Part shown: positions 50,765 through 60,066 of the stretch, one piece after another
How the letters are laid out: each line of letters opens with the position of its first letter
Numbering within the stretch: the stretch's first letter is position 1
NCBI GenBank assembly: GCA_963846005.1
Contig: CAWJUH010000003.1
Location: 496,001-560,000, forward strand
Origin: CAVSUR01 sp963846005
Lineage (GTDB): Bacteria; Actinomycetota; Actinomycetes; Streptosporangiales; Streptosporangiaceae
Direction: 5' to 3'
Length of the DNA: 64,000 bases
Program-made: the position numbers and the translations under genes
The notes under the pieces: generated by a model
Told to the model about the DNA's origin: nothing
Databases searched by the model: none
What the model saw: the letters and a program-made list of their open reading frames with translations, nothing else

Positions 50765-51010
50765 TCAGTGCCACCGGGTGGAGGCGATGACCCCGGCGAT
50801 GATGAACGCGAAGCCCACCACCAGGTTCCAGCTGCCCAGGGCGCTGACCGGCAGCGACTCGTTGCTGATGTAGAAGATCGCGATCCAGGCCAGGCCGACG
50901 ATCAGGCAGCCCAGCATGACCGGGACCAGCCAGCGCGGGCTGACCTTCGACTTAGCGGACCTGGCCGGCGGGGTATAGACGGCCTTGCTGCGGACCCGCG
51001 ACTTGGGCAC
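50765..51010 (-). CDS. crgA: cell division protein CrgA
   Basis: An 81-residue CrgA with the family opening MPKSRVRSK, a linker, and two membrane helices (WLVPVMLGCLIVGLAWIAIF and LGSWNLVVGFAFIIAGVIAS) ending STRWH. CrgA binds FtsZ, FtsI and other divisome parts and times septation in actinomycetes. The GTG start has AGGAGG five bases upstream, and this site overlaps the stop of pknB nine bases before, so it is probably translated from the pknB transcript. Confidence 0.95.
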   Translation of the reverse strand: MPKSRVRSKAVYTPPARSAKSKVSPRWLVPVMLGCLIVGLAWIAIFYISNESLPVSALGSWNLVVGFAFIIAGVIASTRWH

Positions 51011-51019
51011 GGTCGCCTC

Positions 51020-52789
51020 CTAGGGTTGGGTGCCGGGCACCTGCGACGTCGTGGGATTGGGGCTCGGCGACGATGAGCTGGGCGGGCTCGGCGACGGCGA
51101 GCTGGCCTGCGCGACGACCTTGATGTACACCGTGCTGCCCTGCGGCGCGGTGGTGTTGCCGGCCGGGGACTGGCCGAACACGTACCCCACCTGCTCGGGC
51201 GTCCCGGCGGGCGGCTGCTCGGTCACCGGCACGACCCTGAAGCCGGCCTGCTGGAGTTCCGCGGACGCCTGCCCCTGCGACTCCCCGATCACGCTCGGCA
51301 CGTTCACGCCGCCGGAGGTGACGCTGAGCGCGACCGTGCTGCCGGCCCGCACGGTGCTGCCGCCGGCCGGGTTCTGGCTCGTCACGGTGCCGGGAGTGCC
51401 CGCGCCGGCTACGCGCTTCACCGTCCACTTCAGCCCGTGCTGGCTCAGCACGGTCTCGGCCTCGCTCAGCTTGAACTGAGTCACGTACGGGACCGAGGTG
51501 GTGCGCGCGCCGGAGGAGACGAAGATGGTCACCGGGCTGTTCTTGGCCGCCGAGCTCCCGCCAGCCGGGCTGGTCTTCACCACCTCGCCCTTCGGCGTGC
51601 CGGAATGCTCGCGGCGGACCGGCCCGACGCGCAGGCCGGCCTTCTGGATGGCGGTCTCCGCGGCGGCCAGCTTCTTGCCGACCACGGACGGGACCGACAC
51701 CTGGCCGCCGGATGAGGAAATGTAGCTGTACAGCGCGTAGCCGCCGCCGATCAGCAGCGCCGCGATGAGCAGCGCCAGCAGCCACGGCCACGCCTTGCGG
51801 CCGCCGCCCCCGGCCTGCTCCTCCTCGCCGTCTTCCGGCGGCCCGTACGAGTACGCCGGGATCGCGCTGGTCGGGCCGGCGACGGCGGTCGCCGCGCCCA
51901 TCCGCCGGGTTCCGGCGCCGTAGTCGCCGCGGAACGGGGCCGCGACCGGAACCCCGGACAGCGCGCGCTGGATGTCGTTGCGCATGTCGCCCGCGCTCTG
52001 GTAGCGCGCCGCCGGGTCCTTGGCCATGGCCTTGAGCACGATCGCGTCGGCCCAGGCCGGCACCTCCGGGTCGACCCGGGTCGGCGGGACCGGGTTCTCC
52101 CGCACGTGCTGGTAGGCGATCGCGACCGGGGAGTCGCCGGTGAACGGCGGCCGCCCGGTGAGCAGCTCGTAGAACAGGCAGCCGCAGGAGTACAGGTCAC
52201 TGCGGGCGTCCACCCGCTCGCCCCGGGCCTGTTCCGGCGACAGGTACTGGGCGGTGCCGATGACCTGCGCCGTCTGGGTCATGGTGGCCTGGGAGTCGCT
52301 GACCGCCCTGGCGATGCCGAAGTCCATCACCTTGATCTCGCCGGTGCGGGTCAGCATCACGTTGCCGGGCTTGATGTCGCGGTGGATGATGCCGTGCCGG
52401 TGGCTGTAGTCCAGCGCCCGCAGTACCCCGTCGGTGATCTCCGCGGCCCGCTCGGGCAGCAGCCGCCGGTCATCGCGCAGCAGGTCGCGCAGGGTCCGGC
52501 CGTCGACATACTCCATCACGATGTAGGGCACGGGGGCGGCGCCGGCCATGTCCTCGCCGGTGTCGTACACAGCCACGATCGACGGGTGGTTCAGTGACGC
52601 GGCGGACTGTGCCTCGCGCCGGAACCGGGCCTGGAACGTCTGGTCCCGGGCGAGGTCGTCGCGCAGCGTCTTCACCGCGACGATGCGGTCGAGGCGGATG
52701 TCGCGGGCCCGGAACACCTCCGCCATGCCGCCACGGCCGACGATCCCGTCGAGCTCGTAGCGGCCGCCGAGCAGCCGCGGCTGGGTCAC
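51020..52789 (-). CDS. pknB: Ser/Thr protein kinase PknB
   Basis: A 589-residue transmembrane kinase that controls peptidoglycan synthesis and division. Kinase domain: GRGGMAEVF, Lys40 in VAVKTL, HRDIKPGNVML, VMDFGIARAV, activation loop with TMTQTAQVIGTAQY and SPEQAR. Then a linker, one helix (AWPWLLALLIAALLIGGGYA) and three PASTA units outside, each ending in an AGG or AGN turn (SPAGGSSA, NPAGGSTV, SPAGNTT), which bind muropeptides. Mycobacterial PknB has four. A Ser/Pro tail closes it. I chose the GTG at 52789 before TQPRLLGGRYEL, the family start. An ATG at 52834 is possible. Confidence 0.95.
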   Translation of the reverse strand: MTQPRLLGGRYELDGIVGRGGMAEVFRARDIRLDRIVAVKTLRDDLARDQTFQARFRREAQSAASLNHPSIVAVYDTGEDMAGAAPVPYIVMEYVDGRTLRDLLRDDRRLLPERAAEITDGVLRALDYSHRHGIIHRDIKPGNVMLTRTGEIKVMDFGIARAVSDSQATMTQTAQVIGTAQYLSPEQARGERVDARSDLYSCGCLFYELLTGRPPFTGDSPVAIAYQHVRENPVPPTRVDPEVPAWADAIVLKAMAKDPAARYQSAGDMRNDIQRALSGVPVAAPFRGDYGAGTRRMGAATAVAGPTSAIPAYSYGPPEDGEEEQAGGGGRKAWPWLLALLIAALLIGGGYALYSYISSSGGQVSVPSVVGKKLAAAETAIQKAGLRVGPVRREHSGTPKGEVVKTSPAGGSSAAKNSPVTIFVSSGARTTSVPYVTQFKLSEAETVLSQHGLKWTVKRVAGAGTPGTVTSQNPAGGSTVRAGSTVALSVTSGGVNVPSVIGESQGQASAELQQAGFRVVPVTEQPPAGTPEQVGYVFGQSPAGNTTAPQGSTVYIKVVAQASSPSPSPPSSSSPSPNPTTSQVPGTQP

Positions 52790-52934
52790 GTCTCGCACTT
52801 GCCTTACCGCCCTGAACTGTGATCGCAGCGACACCGGCCCCGGCGGCGCCCGCCGCCCGGCCGCGCTGTCGCCTCTGGCGTCTTGAACTTTACGGCGTGA
52901 CGTCCGGCCGCAGAACCCGCCCGCGGGCGCGCGC

Positions 52935-54410
52935 TCACGAATGCCCCACGTTCAGGTAAGCCTGGATGACCTTCAGCGCGATCGGCGCGGCCGCCGCCGC
53001 GCCGTAACCGCCGCCCTGGATTATGACGCCGACGGCTATCTTCGGGTTGGACACCGGCCCGTAGCAGGTGAAGACGGCGTCGTTGAGGCCGGTGTTGTTG
53101 ACCCCGTTCTGCGCCGTGCCGGTCTTGCCGGCGATCTCCACCCCCGCCACCGACTGGTTGATGTTGTAAGCGGTGCCAGACGGGTTCTGCACCACCTGGG
53201 TCATCATTGCGGCCAGGTTGGCGGCGATATGCGGGGACACCGCCTGCGACAGCACCGACGGGGTGGCCGCGGCCAGCGTCGACAGGTCCGGGCCTTCGAC
53301 GTGGTCGAGCAGGTAAGGGCGCATCAGCGTGCCGTGGTTGGCCACGGCCGCGGAGAACATCGCCTCCTGCAGCGGCGTCACCGCGTCGTTGTACTGGCCG
53401 ATGGCGGTCAGCGCGGCGAACGCGGGGTCCTTTTCGGCCGGGATCGTGCTGGTCGAGGCCGGCAGCGGGATGGACAGGCTGGCGTTGGCGCCGAACCGGC
53501 TGGCGTAGTCGTGCAGCGCCTGCCCGCCCACCTTGATGCCGAGCTTGCCGAACGCGGTGTTGCACGACAGGTAGAACGCCTGGATGACCGGCGGGTGGCC
53601 GTCGCCGCAGGTTTCGCCGTCGTTGTTGATCAGGGACCGGTTGGAGCCGGGCAGCTGGAACGAGGTCGGCGCGTCCACGGTCGAGCTCGTCCCCGCCAGC
53701 GTGTGCGTGCCGAACGCCGCCGAGCTGGTGACGATCTTGAAGGTGGAGCCCGGCGGATAGGTCACGTTGATGGCCCGGTTGAGCAGCGGCTGGTTCTTGT
53801 CGTGCCGGTACCGGGCGTCGATCTTGTTGAGCTGCTTGCCGTCCTGGGTGGTGTACTTGTTCGGGTTGAAGGTCGGGTAGGAGGCCAGGGCCAGGATCGC
53901 GCCGGTGCCCGGGTCGATCGCGACCACCGCGCCCGCCTTGGCCTGGGCGGCGAGAGCAGCGTAGGCCGCGTTCTCCGCCCGCGGGCTGATGGTCAGGAAG
54001 ACGCTGGCGCCGGTCTTCGGCTTGCCGGTGAACAGGCTGATCAGGTTGTGCACCTGCAGCCCGGGTGCGGTGCCGGTGAGGTACTTGTTCTCGGCGGACT
54101 CGATGCCGGTATACCCGTAGACCGAGTCGTAGCCGGTGACCGGCGAGTACTCCGGCCCGTGCGGGTAGTGCCGGGCGTAGGTGCCGGTGTCCTTGACCGG
54201 CTGCGAGTCGGCGATCACGGTGTTCGTCTTGTCGCCGTAGGCGATGATCGAGCCGCGCTTGTAGGTGTACTGCTGCTGGTAGGTCCATTCGTTACCCGGC
54301 AGGGCGGCCAGCCTGCTGGCCCGGAACGCCTGCAGGTAGTTGTCGTTGACCAGCAGCAGCCCGAACATGACCAGGCAGGCCAGGCTCAGCCGCAGGATCG
54401 CGCGGTTCAT
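52935..54410 (-). CDS. pbpA: penicillin-binding protein PbpA (class B)
   Basis: A 491-residue class B transpeptidase that crosslinks peptidoglycan with RodA. The N-terminal helix AILRLSLACLVMFGLLLVN anchors it. Then come the non-catalytic domain with YTYKRGSIIAYGD, and the transpeptidase motifs PPGSTFKIV (nucleophilic Ser and Lys), SCNTAF (SxN) and AGKTGTAQNG (KTG). The ATG overlaps the rodA stop by four bases (ATGA), giving coupled translation. Confidence 0.95.
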   Translation of the reverse strand: MNRAILRLSLACLVMFGLLLVNDNYLQAFRASRLAALPGNEWTYQQQYTYKRGSIIAYGDKTNTVIADSQPVKDTGTYARHYPHGPEYSPVTGYDSVYGYTGIESAENKYLTGTAPGLQVHNLISLFTGKPKTGASVFLTISPRAENAAYAALAAQAKAGAVVAIDPGTGAILALASYPTFNPNKYTTQDGKQLNKIDARYRHDKNQPLLNRAINVTYPPGSTFKIVTSSAAFGTHTLAGTSSTVDAPTSFQLPGSNRSLINNDGETCGDGHPPVIQAFYLSCNTAFGKLGIKVGGQALHDYASRFGANASLSIPLPASTSTIPAEKDPAFAALTAIGQYNDAVTPLQEAMFSAAVANHGTLMRPYLLDHVEGPDLSTLAAATPSVLSQAVSPHIAANLAAMMTQVVQNPSGTAYNINQSVAGVEIAGKTGTAQNGVNNTGLNDAVFTCYGPVSNPKIAVGVIIQGGGYGAAAAAPIALKVIQAYLNVGHS

Positions 54411-55849
54411 CCGGCCCGCACCACCTGGGTCATGCCCTCGTCCTGGATCGGCTGCGGGGCCGGGCGGCGGCCGGAGTTGCTGACCCGCATGAGCAGCCCG
54501 ATTATCGCCCAGGTGGAGATCAGCGACGAGCCGCCCTGGGACAGGAACGGGGTGGTGATGCCGGTCAGCGGGATGAGCTGAGTCACCCCGCCGACGATCA
54601 CGAACACCTGCAGGGCCAGGGTGAACGACAGCCCGGCGGCCAGCAGCTTGGCGAACGGGTCGTGCACGCCGAGCGCGGCCCGCATGCCGCGCTGCACGAT
54701 CAGCCCGAACAGCAGCAGCACGGCCATCAGCCCGGCCAGCCCGAGTTCCTCGCCGAACGCGGAGATGATGTAGTCGCTTTGCACCAGCGGGACGAAATAC
54801 GGCGAGCCGTGGCCGAGCCCGGCGCCGAGCAGGCCGCCGTTGGCCAGCCCCTCGAGCCCGCGGACCGGCTGGTAGGCGAGGCCGCTGATGTTCGCCGGCG
54901 TGAAGGGATGCAGCCAGATCGTGAACCGCACGGCCACGTGCGCCACGACCATCTTGGCGAGGTAGGTGCCGCCGAGGAACAGCAGCACCCCGATCAGCAG
55001 CCAGGAGGTGCGCTGGGTGGCGATGTAGATCATCGCCACGAACATGCCGAAGAACAGCGCCGAGGTGCCGATGTCGGACTCGAAGAACAGCAGCAGCAAG
55101 CTGGCCCCCCAGGCGATCAGCACCGGCCCGAGGTCGCGGGCCCGGGGCAGGTCGATGCCGAGGAACCGGCGGCCGGCCAGCGCCAGCACGTCCCGCTTGG
55201 CCACCAGGTAGCCGGCGAAGAACACCGCGAGGCCCAGCTTGGCGAACTCCTCCGGCTGGATCGAGAACCCGCCCAGGGCGATCTGGATCTTGGCCCCGGT
55301 GCCCGGCACCTCGCTCATGCTGGCCGGCAGCAGCGCGGGCAGCGCGAGCAGCACCAGGCCGGCCGCGCCGAGGGTATAGGTGTAACGCTGCAGCACCCGC
55401 GGCTCGCGGATCAGCGCCAGCACCGCGATGAACACGCCCACGCCGATCGCCGAGTACATCACCTGGTAGGCGGTGGCATGCGCGCTCAGCGTGCTGATCA
55501 CGAAGCCGGGGTTTCCGTTCCGGCCGGATTGCTGCAGCCGGTAGATCATCACGATGCCGAGGCCGTTGAGCAGCGCGGCCAGCGGCAGCAGCAGCGGGTC
55601 CGCCCACGGGGCCAGGCGGCGCACGGCCAGGTGCGCGATCAGCATCAGGACCGCGAACGAGGCACCGTAGGTGAGGATGCCGGGCGGCAGCCTGCCGTTC
55701 ATGCCGAAGCCCACGCTGGCGTAGGCGAACAGCACCGTCACCACCGCGAAGGCCAGCATGAGCAGCTCGGTGCCGCGCCGGCCCCGCGGCATCCCGGCCG
55801 GCGCGTCCTGGCCGGCGGCACGGCCGAGGCCTGCGGGCAGAGCCGTCAT
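54407..55849 (-). CDS. rodA: SEDS-family peptidoglycan glycosyltransferase RodA
   Basis: A 480-residue FtsW/RodA/SpoVE protein with about ten to twelve membrane helices. It polymerises lipid II in partnership with PbpA. Family signs: FSIQPEEFAKLGLAVFFAGY (with the conserved QPSE-like loop reading QPEEFAK), FESDIGTSALFFGMFVAMIY (conserved Asp of the active site) and the late FLSQGGSSLISTWAIIGLLM. Start ATG overlaps the pstP stop by four bases. The position between pstP and pbpA is standard. Confidence 0.95.
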   Translation of the reverse strand: MTALPAGLGRAAGQDAPAGMPRGRRGTELLMLAFAVVTVLFAYASVGFGMNGRLPPGILTYGASFAVLMLIAHLAVRRLAPWADPLLLPLAALLNGLGIVMIYRLQQSGRNGNPGFVISTLSAHATAYQVMYSAIGVGVFIAVLALIREPRVLQRYTYTLGAAGLVLLALPALLPASMSEVPGTGAKIQIALGGFSIQPEEFAKLGLAVFFAGYLVAKRDVLALAGRRFLGIDLPRARDLGPVLIAWGASLLLLFFESDIGTSALFFGMFVAMIYIATQRTSWLLIGVLLFLGGTYLAKMVVAHVAVRFTIWLHPFTPANISGLAYQPVRGLEGLANGGLLGAGLGHGSPYFVPLVQSDYIISAFGEELGLAGLMAVLLLFGLIVQRGMRAALGVHDPFAKLLAAGLSFTLALQVFVIVGGVTQLIPLTGITTPFLSQGGSSLISTWAIIGLLMRVSNSGRRPAPQPIQDEGMTQVVRAG

Positions 55850-57348
55850 CCGGCGGCCCCTGCCGGGCAGTTGGACGGCACCGGGGGCGCGGGCGGGTAG
55901 GAGTGCTTCCTGGTCTCGGTCCTGGTCTTGCCGTTGACCTTCACCTTGACCTTGTAGGTCATCGGGTTCGGCTTGTTCTTCTGCCAGCTGGCCAGCTTCT
56001 GCCCGGCCGCCTTACAGGTGTAGTCGCGGCGCAGGTTGCCGACGATCTGCCGGGCCTTGGACAGGCTGCTGCCGGCCAGGACGACGGAGCGCACCGAGCT
56101 CACGTCGCTGGCCGGCAGGCCCGCGACCGGGATGGTGGTCCGCTGGTACACGCTGGACAGGGTCAGCCCGGCCACGTTCTGGTTCACGCCGCGGAAGATG
56201 GCGACGTGCCCGCCGTCGGTGCCCACGTAGTACTGGGTCTGGGTGTAGCGCCAGGCCGCGTACCCGCCCCCGGCGATCAGGATGATCAGCACCACCAGGA
56301 TCGAGGTCACCAGCGGCCAGCGGCGGTGCGACGTCCCGCCGCCCTCGCCGTAGCCGTCCTCGTCCTCGTCGTAGCCGCCGGGCGGCCCAGCCTGGTCGCC
56401 GCCGGCGGTCCAGGTGTAGTCGTCCGGCACCGGGCGGGCCGCGGTCGCGCCGGGCCCGGTGGCGTGCGCGCCGCGGCGGCCGACCGCCGGGAACGGCGCG
56501 GTCTGGGTCAGCTGGCGCGCCCGCCCGGCCGGGCTGTCCGGCGGCACCCGCGGCGGCCTGGGGGGCTCGCCGAGCGCGGCGGCACCGACCACGGCCGGCT
56601 TCTCGCTCGGCGGCAGCGGGCCGGTCACCGTGTCCACCACGTCGGCCAGCACGCAGGTGATGTTGTCCGGCCCGCCGCTCCGGTTGGCCAGGTCGATCAG
56701 GGCCAGCACGGCCTCGTCCAGGTCGGCGTAGCCCATCAGGGTCTTGTGCAGGGTCTCCTCGGAGACCACGTCGGAGAGCCCGTCCGAGCACAGCAGGTAC
56801 CGGTCGCCGATCCTGGCCGTGCGCATGGTCAGGTCGGGCTCGGCGTCCGAGCTGCTCTGCAGCGCGCGCATGACCAGCGAGCGCTGCGGGTGGGTGGCGG
56901 CCGCCGCCGGGGTCAGCCGGCCCTCGTCGACCAGCGACTGCACCAGCGTGTGATCCCTGGTGATCTGCGCCAGGTCGCCGTCGCGCAGCAGGTAGCCCCG
57001 GGAGTCGCCGATGTGGCACACGGCCACCTGGGCGCCCGACCACATCAGCGCGGTCAGGGTGGTGCCCATGCCCTCCATCGACGGGTCGGCGAGGGTCATC
57101 TCGTGCAGCCGGGCGCCCGCCTGGGCGACCGCGCCGGCCAGGGCCGGCAGCATGCCGTCGGCTTCCATCGGCGTGTCCAGCGGCGTCAGCGCGGAGATCG
57201 CCACCGCGCTGGCCACCTCGCCGGCCGCGTGGCCGCCCATCCCGTCGGCGATGACCAGCAGGTGCGGGCCGGCGTAGGCCGAGTCCTCGTTGCCCTCGCG
57301 CAGCAGGCCGACGTCGGACCGGATCGCATACCGCAGGGCAAGCGTCAT
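55846..57348 (-). CDS. pstP: PP2C-family protein phosphatase PstP
   Basis: A 500-residue membrane phosphatase that removes the phosphates set by PknB-type kinases. The PP2C domain (about residues 1-235) has GNEDSAY, VIADGMGGHAAGEVAS, HIGDSRGYLLRDG, LCSDGLSDVV and GGPDNITCVLADV with the metal-binding Asp residues. A Pro-rich linker, one helix (VTSILVVLIILIAGGGYAAW) and an outer domain of about 150 residues follow. Start ATG overlaps the fhaB stop by four bases. Confidence 0.95.
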   Translation of the reverse strand: MTLALRYAIRSDVGLLREGNEDSAYAGPHLLVIADGMGGHAAGEVASAVAISALTPLDTPMEADGMLPALAGAVAQAGARLHEMTLADPSMEGMGTTLTALMWSGAQVAVCHIGDSRGYLLRDGDLAQITRDHTLVQSLVDEGRLTPAAAATHPQRSLVMRALQSSSDAEPDLTMRTARIGDRYLLCSDGLSDVVSEETLHKTLMGYADLDEAVLALIDLANRSGGPDNITCVLADVVDTVTGPLPPSEKPAVVGAAALGEPPRPPRVPPDSPAGRARQLTQTAPFPAVGRRGAHATGPGATAARPVPDDYTWTAGGDQAGPPGGYDEDEDGYGEGGGTSHRRWPLVTSILVVLIILIAGGGYAAWRYTQTQYYVGTDGGHVAIFRGVNQNVAGLTLSSVYQRTTIPVAGLPASDVSSVRSVVLAGSSLSKARQIVGNLRRDYTCKAAGQKLASWQKNKPNPMTYKVKVKVNGKTRTETRKHSYPPAPPVPSNCPAGAAG

Positions 57349-57830
57349 CGGCGCAGCTCCATCACCGTCTTGCCGATGCGGATCGGCACGCCGATCGGCA
57401 CCGGGGTCGGCTGGATGACCTTCTGGCGGTCCAGGTAGGTGCCGTTGGTGGAGCCAAGGTCCTCGACGATCCACTGACCATCCTGAGGGAAGAGCCGTGC
57501 GTGTCGCGTCGAAGCGTAATCGTCGTTCAGCACGAGCGTGGCATCACCGGCCCTGCCGATGGTGATCTGCTGCTCGGCCAGCCCGATCTTGGTGCCCGCC
57601 AGCGCTCCCGCGGTGACCAGCAGCTGCTGCGGCGCGCTGCGGCCGCCGCGGGCAGGGCGGGGCGGCCGGGCCGGGCGGGGCGCCTGCGCCCTGGGCTGGC
57701 GGGCGGCCCGGGACGCCCGCCGCGAGGAGCCGAACAGGTCGGTGCGCACGACGCCCACGGCAGCGATCACGAACAGCCACAGGACGGCGAGGAACGCCAG
57801 CCTGATGAGGGTGAGTGTGAGCGCGTTCAT
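57345..57830 (-). CDS. fhaB: FHA-domain membrane protein FhaB (FipA)
   Basis: A 161-residue protein with an N-terminal helix (LIRLAFLAVLWLFVIAAVGV), a basic Pro/Arg linker and a C-terminal FHA domain (about residues 75-158): ITIGRAGDATLVL, STRHARLF and DLGSTNGTYLD, the phosphothreonine-binding loops. In mycobacteria it binds the phosphorylated kinase partners and FtsZ. Part of the fhaA-to-pknB transcript. The stop overlaps pstP. Confidence 0.93.
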   Translation of the reverse strand: MNALTLTLIRLAFLAVLWLFVIAAVGVVRTDLFGSSRRASRAARQPRAQAPRPARPPRPARGGRSAPQQLLVTAGALAGTKIGLAEQQITIGRAGDATLVLNDDYASTRHARLFPQDGQWIVEDLGSTNGTYLDRQKVIQPTPVPIGVPIRIGKTVMELRR

Positions 57831-57926
57831 CGGTCATGAATCCTCAGGTGGCCCCGCCGGACCGCCGCTCGTGCCGCGCCGCCGCCATCGCGGAAGCATA
57901 TGTGACTGTGCTGCCTGCATCGGTGC

Positions 57927-58682
57927 CTAGTGGTAGCCGCCGTCCCTGCGGAACACCAGCGTGGTGCGGCCCAGCGTCACCTGGGTGCCGTCGGTGAGCA
58001 GGACCCGGCGCACCGGCTGCCCGTTGACGAACGTGCCGTTGGTGGAGCCGAGGTCGACCAGTACCACCTCGCCATCCTCGACCCTAAGCTCGGCGTGGTG
58101 CCGGGATACGCCCGGATCGACCAGCCGCAGATCGCAGTCGGTGCCGCGGCCGAGGATCGTCAGCGGGGCGCTGAGCTCGTAGGTGCGCTGGCCGCCGCCG
58201 GGAGGAGAATCCGGCCCGGAGACCAGCAGCCGGGGCGCGCCGTTGAAGCCGCCGTGCGGCTGCGGCAGGTCGCTGGAGGGCTGGCGGATCTCCCCGCCTT
58301 CCACCGTGGTGCCGCGGATGACGCCCGAACGGATCCGGAACGTGCCGGTGGTCAGGTCGGGCACGCCCTCGAACCGCATCCGCACCGGGCCGACGAAGGA
58401 ATAGCCCTGCTCCCTGGCGTACTCGCGGGCCAGCGTGGCCAGCTCGATGCCGAGGTTGTCGGCGTAGACGGCCAGCCGCTCGTGGTCGGTCTCGGCCAGC
58501 TCCACGACGAAGTCGTTGGGGACCAGGGTGCGGCCCTGGGCGACGATCGCCGCACGGTCGTCCATCTCCCGCTGTACGGCGCTGGCCACCTCTACGGGCT
58601 GCAGCTCCGACTTGAAGGCACGCGCGAAGGCACCCTCGACCATCCCCTCGAGCCGGTGCTCGAAGCGCTGTAGAACTCCCAC
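57927..58682 (-). CDS. fhaA: FHA-domain protein FhaA
   Basis: A 251-residue protein. The N-terminal DUF3662 (FhaA_N) domain is GVLQRFEHRLEGMVEGAFAR to about residue 120. A short linker leads to an FHA domain (about 165-248) with LTILGRGTDCDLRL, GVSRHHAEL and DLGSTNGTFVNGQ. FhaA binds phosphorylated MviN/MurJ and helps control lipid II flipping. The GTG start has AGGAGGG at seven bases. It is shorter than many relatives (often 290-530 residues) because the middle linker is short. First gene of the fhaA-fhaB-pstP-rodA-pbpA-pknB run. Confidence 0.93.
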   Translation of the reverse strand: MGVLQRFEHRLEGMVEGAFARAFKSELQPVEVASAVQREMDDRAAIVAQGRTLVPNDFVVELAETDHERLAVYADNLGIELATLAREYAREQGYSFVGPVRMRFEGVPDLTTGTFRIRSGVIRGTTVEGGEIRQPSSDLPQPHGGFNGAPRLLVSGPDSPPGGGQRTYELSAPLTILGRGTDCDLRLVDPGVSRHHAELRVEDGEVVLVDLGSTNGTFVNGQPVRRVLLTDGTQVTLGRTTLVFRRDGGYH

Positions 58683-58766
58683 CGTGGTGCCCTCCTCTCC
58701 CTGCTCGCATCCGATGGTATCGGCGGCATGGCACCAGTTGCGGCGTGCTAAGGTGACTGCGCTCCC

Positions 58767-58849
58767 GGGCGGGTGGCGGAACGGCAGACGCGCACGGTTC
58801 AGGTCCGTGTGTCCGAAAGGACGTGAGGGTTCAAATCCCTCCTCGCCCA
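58767..58849 (+). tRNA. tRNA-Leu (anticodon CAG)
   Basis: Class II tRNA. Acceptor GGGCGGG pairs with CTCGCCC with one G-T pair. The anticodon stem CACGG/CCGTG holds loop TTCAGGT, anticodon CAG. The long variable arm is TGTCC-GAAA-GGACG, and the T arm is GAGGG TTCAAAT CCCTC. Discriminator A; CCA is not encoded. It sits beside the fhaA promoter side, read the other way, as in many actinomycetes. Confidence 0.97.
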
Positions 58850-58952
58850 CCCTTGTGCTTACCAGCCGGGACCACCCGAGTGCACGGGCCCGCCGGGACG
58901 GCCGGCCCGGCTCCGCGATCTGCGCCATGACGGGACGGGGAACCTGCGCGCG

Positions 58953-60004
58953 ATGGACCTGACCGGCCCGGCGGCGGTGCTCGAACGGGCCCGGCAGATC
59001 GCCGATGAGGTGCTGTTCCCGGCGGCGATGGCGGCCGAGGCCGCCGGCCAGGTCCCGGCCGCCCAGCTCGACCTGCTGGCCGCCGAGGGCTTCTACGGGA
59101 TGGCCGGGCCGCCGCAGGCCGGCGGGCTCGGGCTGGATCTCCCGGTCGCCTGCCGGGTCATCGAGGCGCTCGCCAGCGGCTGCCTGAGCACGGCCTTCGT
59201 CTGGCTGCAGCACCACGGCGCGGTGCGGGCGGTGCAGGCCGCCGCCGGGCCGGACGGCGACCGGCTGCGCGAGCGATGGCTGGCCCGGCTGTGCCGCGGC
59301 GAGGCGCGCGCCGGGATCGCGCTCGGCGGGGCCGTGCCCGGGCCGCCGCAGCTAACGGCCCGGCGCGCGCCGGGCGGCTGCGGCTGGCGGGCACCTCGGC
59401 CTGGGTGACCGGGTGGGGCCTGATCGACCTGGTGCACGCCGCGGCCCGCGACGACCAGGACAACGTGGTGACCGCGCTGCTGCCCGCGCAGTCCGGCCCG
59501 GCGCTGTCGGCCGAGCCGCTGCCGATGGTCGCGGTCATGCCCAGCCGCACCGTGCAGCTCCGCTTCGACGGGCTGTTCGCCCCCGCCGGGGCGGTCACCT
59601 CGGTGATCCCGCACGCTCAGTGGCTGCAGCGGGACGCGCTCGGGCTGCGGCCCAACGGCTCGCTGTCGCTCGGCGTGGCCGCCCGCTGCTGCGCGCTGCT
59701 CGGCCGCAGCCCGCTGGACGCCGAGCTGGCTGCCCGCCGGGACGAGCTGGACGCCGCGCCGCCGCCGGCCATGCCGGCCGCCCGGGCCGCCGCGGCGGAG
59801 CTGGCCATGCGGGCGGCGGCCGGGCTGGTCGCGGTGGCCGGCAGCCGGTCGGTGCTGACCTCGGGCCACCCGCAGCGGCTGGCCCGCGAGGCGCTGTTCC
59901 TGCTGGTATTCGGGTCCCGGCCCGCGATCAAGTCCGAGCTGGTATCCCGGCTGACCGCCGCGCCGGGCATAGCGGTGCCCGGCAGCAGGCCTGCCCGGGC
60001 GTAG
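58953..60004 (+). CDS. acyl-CoA dehydrogenase-like protein, frame-slipped
   Basis: About 350 residues when one base is restored. The N-terminal helical domain has LAAEGFYGMAGPPQAGGLGL (about residues 42-61) and LASGCLSTAFVWLQHHGAVR. Near 59372 the frame changes. The second frame has GRLRLAGTSAWVTGWGLIDL, the beta-domain strand that contacts FAD in this family, and then the C-terminal helices. A G missing from GGGG joins them. It is shorter than the usual 380-400 residues and I do not see the catalytic Glu of straight-chain acyl-CoA dehydrogenases, so it may act on another substrate. Its last codons lie in a 32-base repeat. Confidence 0.72.
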
Positions 60005-60050
60005 CGGTGCCCGGCAGCAGGCACGCCCGGGCGTAGCGGTGCCCGGGGCA
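59966..60050 (+). repeat. 31-32 bp direct repeat, three copies
   Basis: Core AGCGGTGCCCGG at 59971, 60003 and 60034. The first two units share AGCGGTGCCCGGCAGCAGGC, and the third is shortened. The first copy codes the last residues of the acyl-CoA dehydrogenase-like protein, the second carries its stop, and the third lies just before the glycosylase gene. Confidence 0.85.
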
Positions 60051-60066
60051 GGGCACAATCGAAGCT

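Noticed and set aside
52941..57438. Long plus-strand frames opposite pbpA, rodA and pstP
   Set aside because: High-GC mirror frames without recognisable domains. The minus-strand genes carry all active-site motifs.
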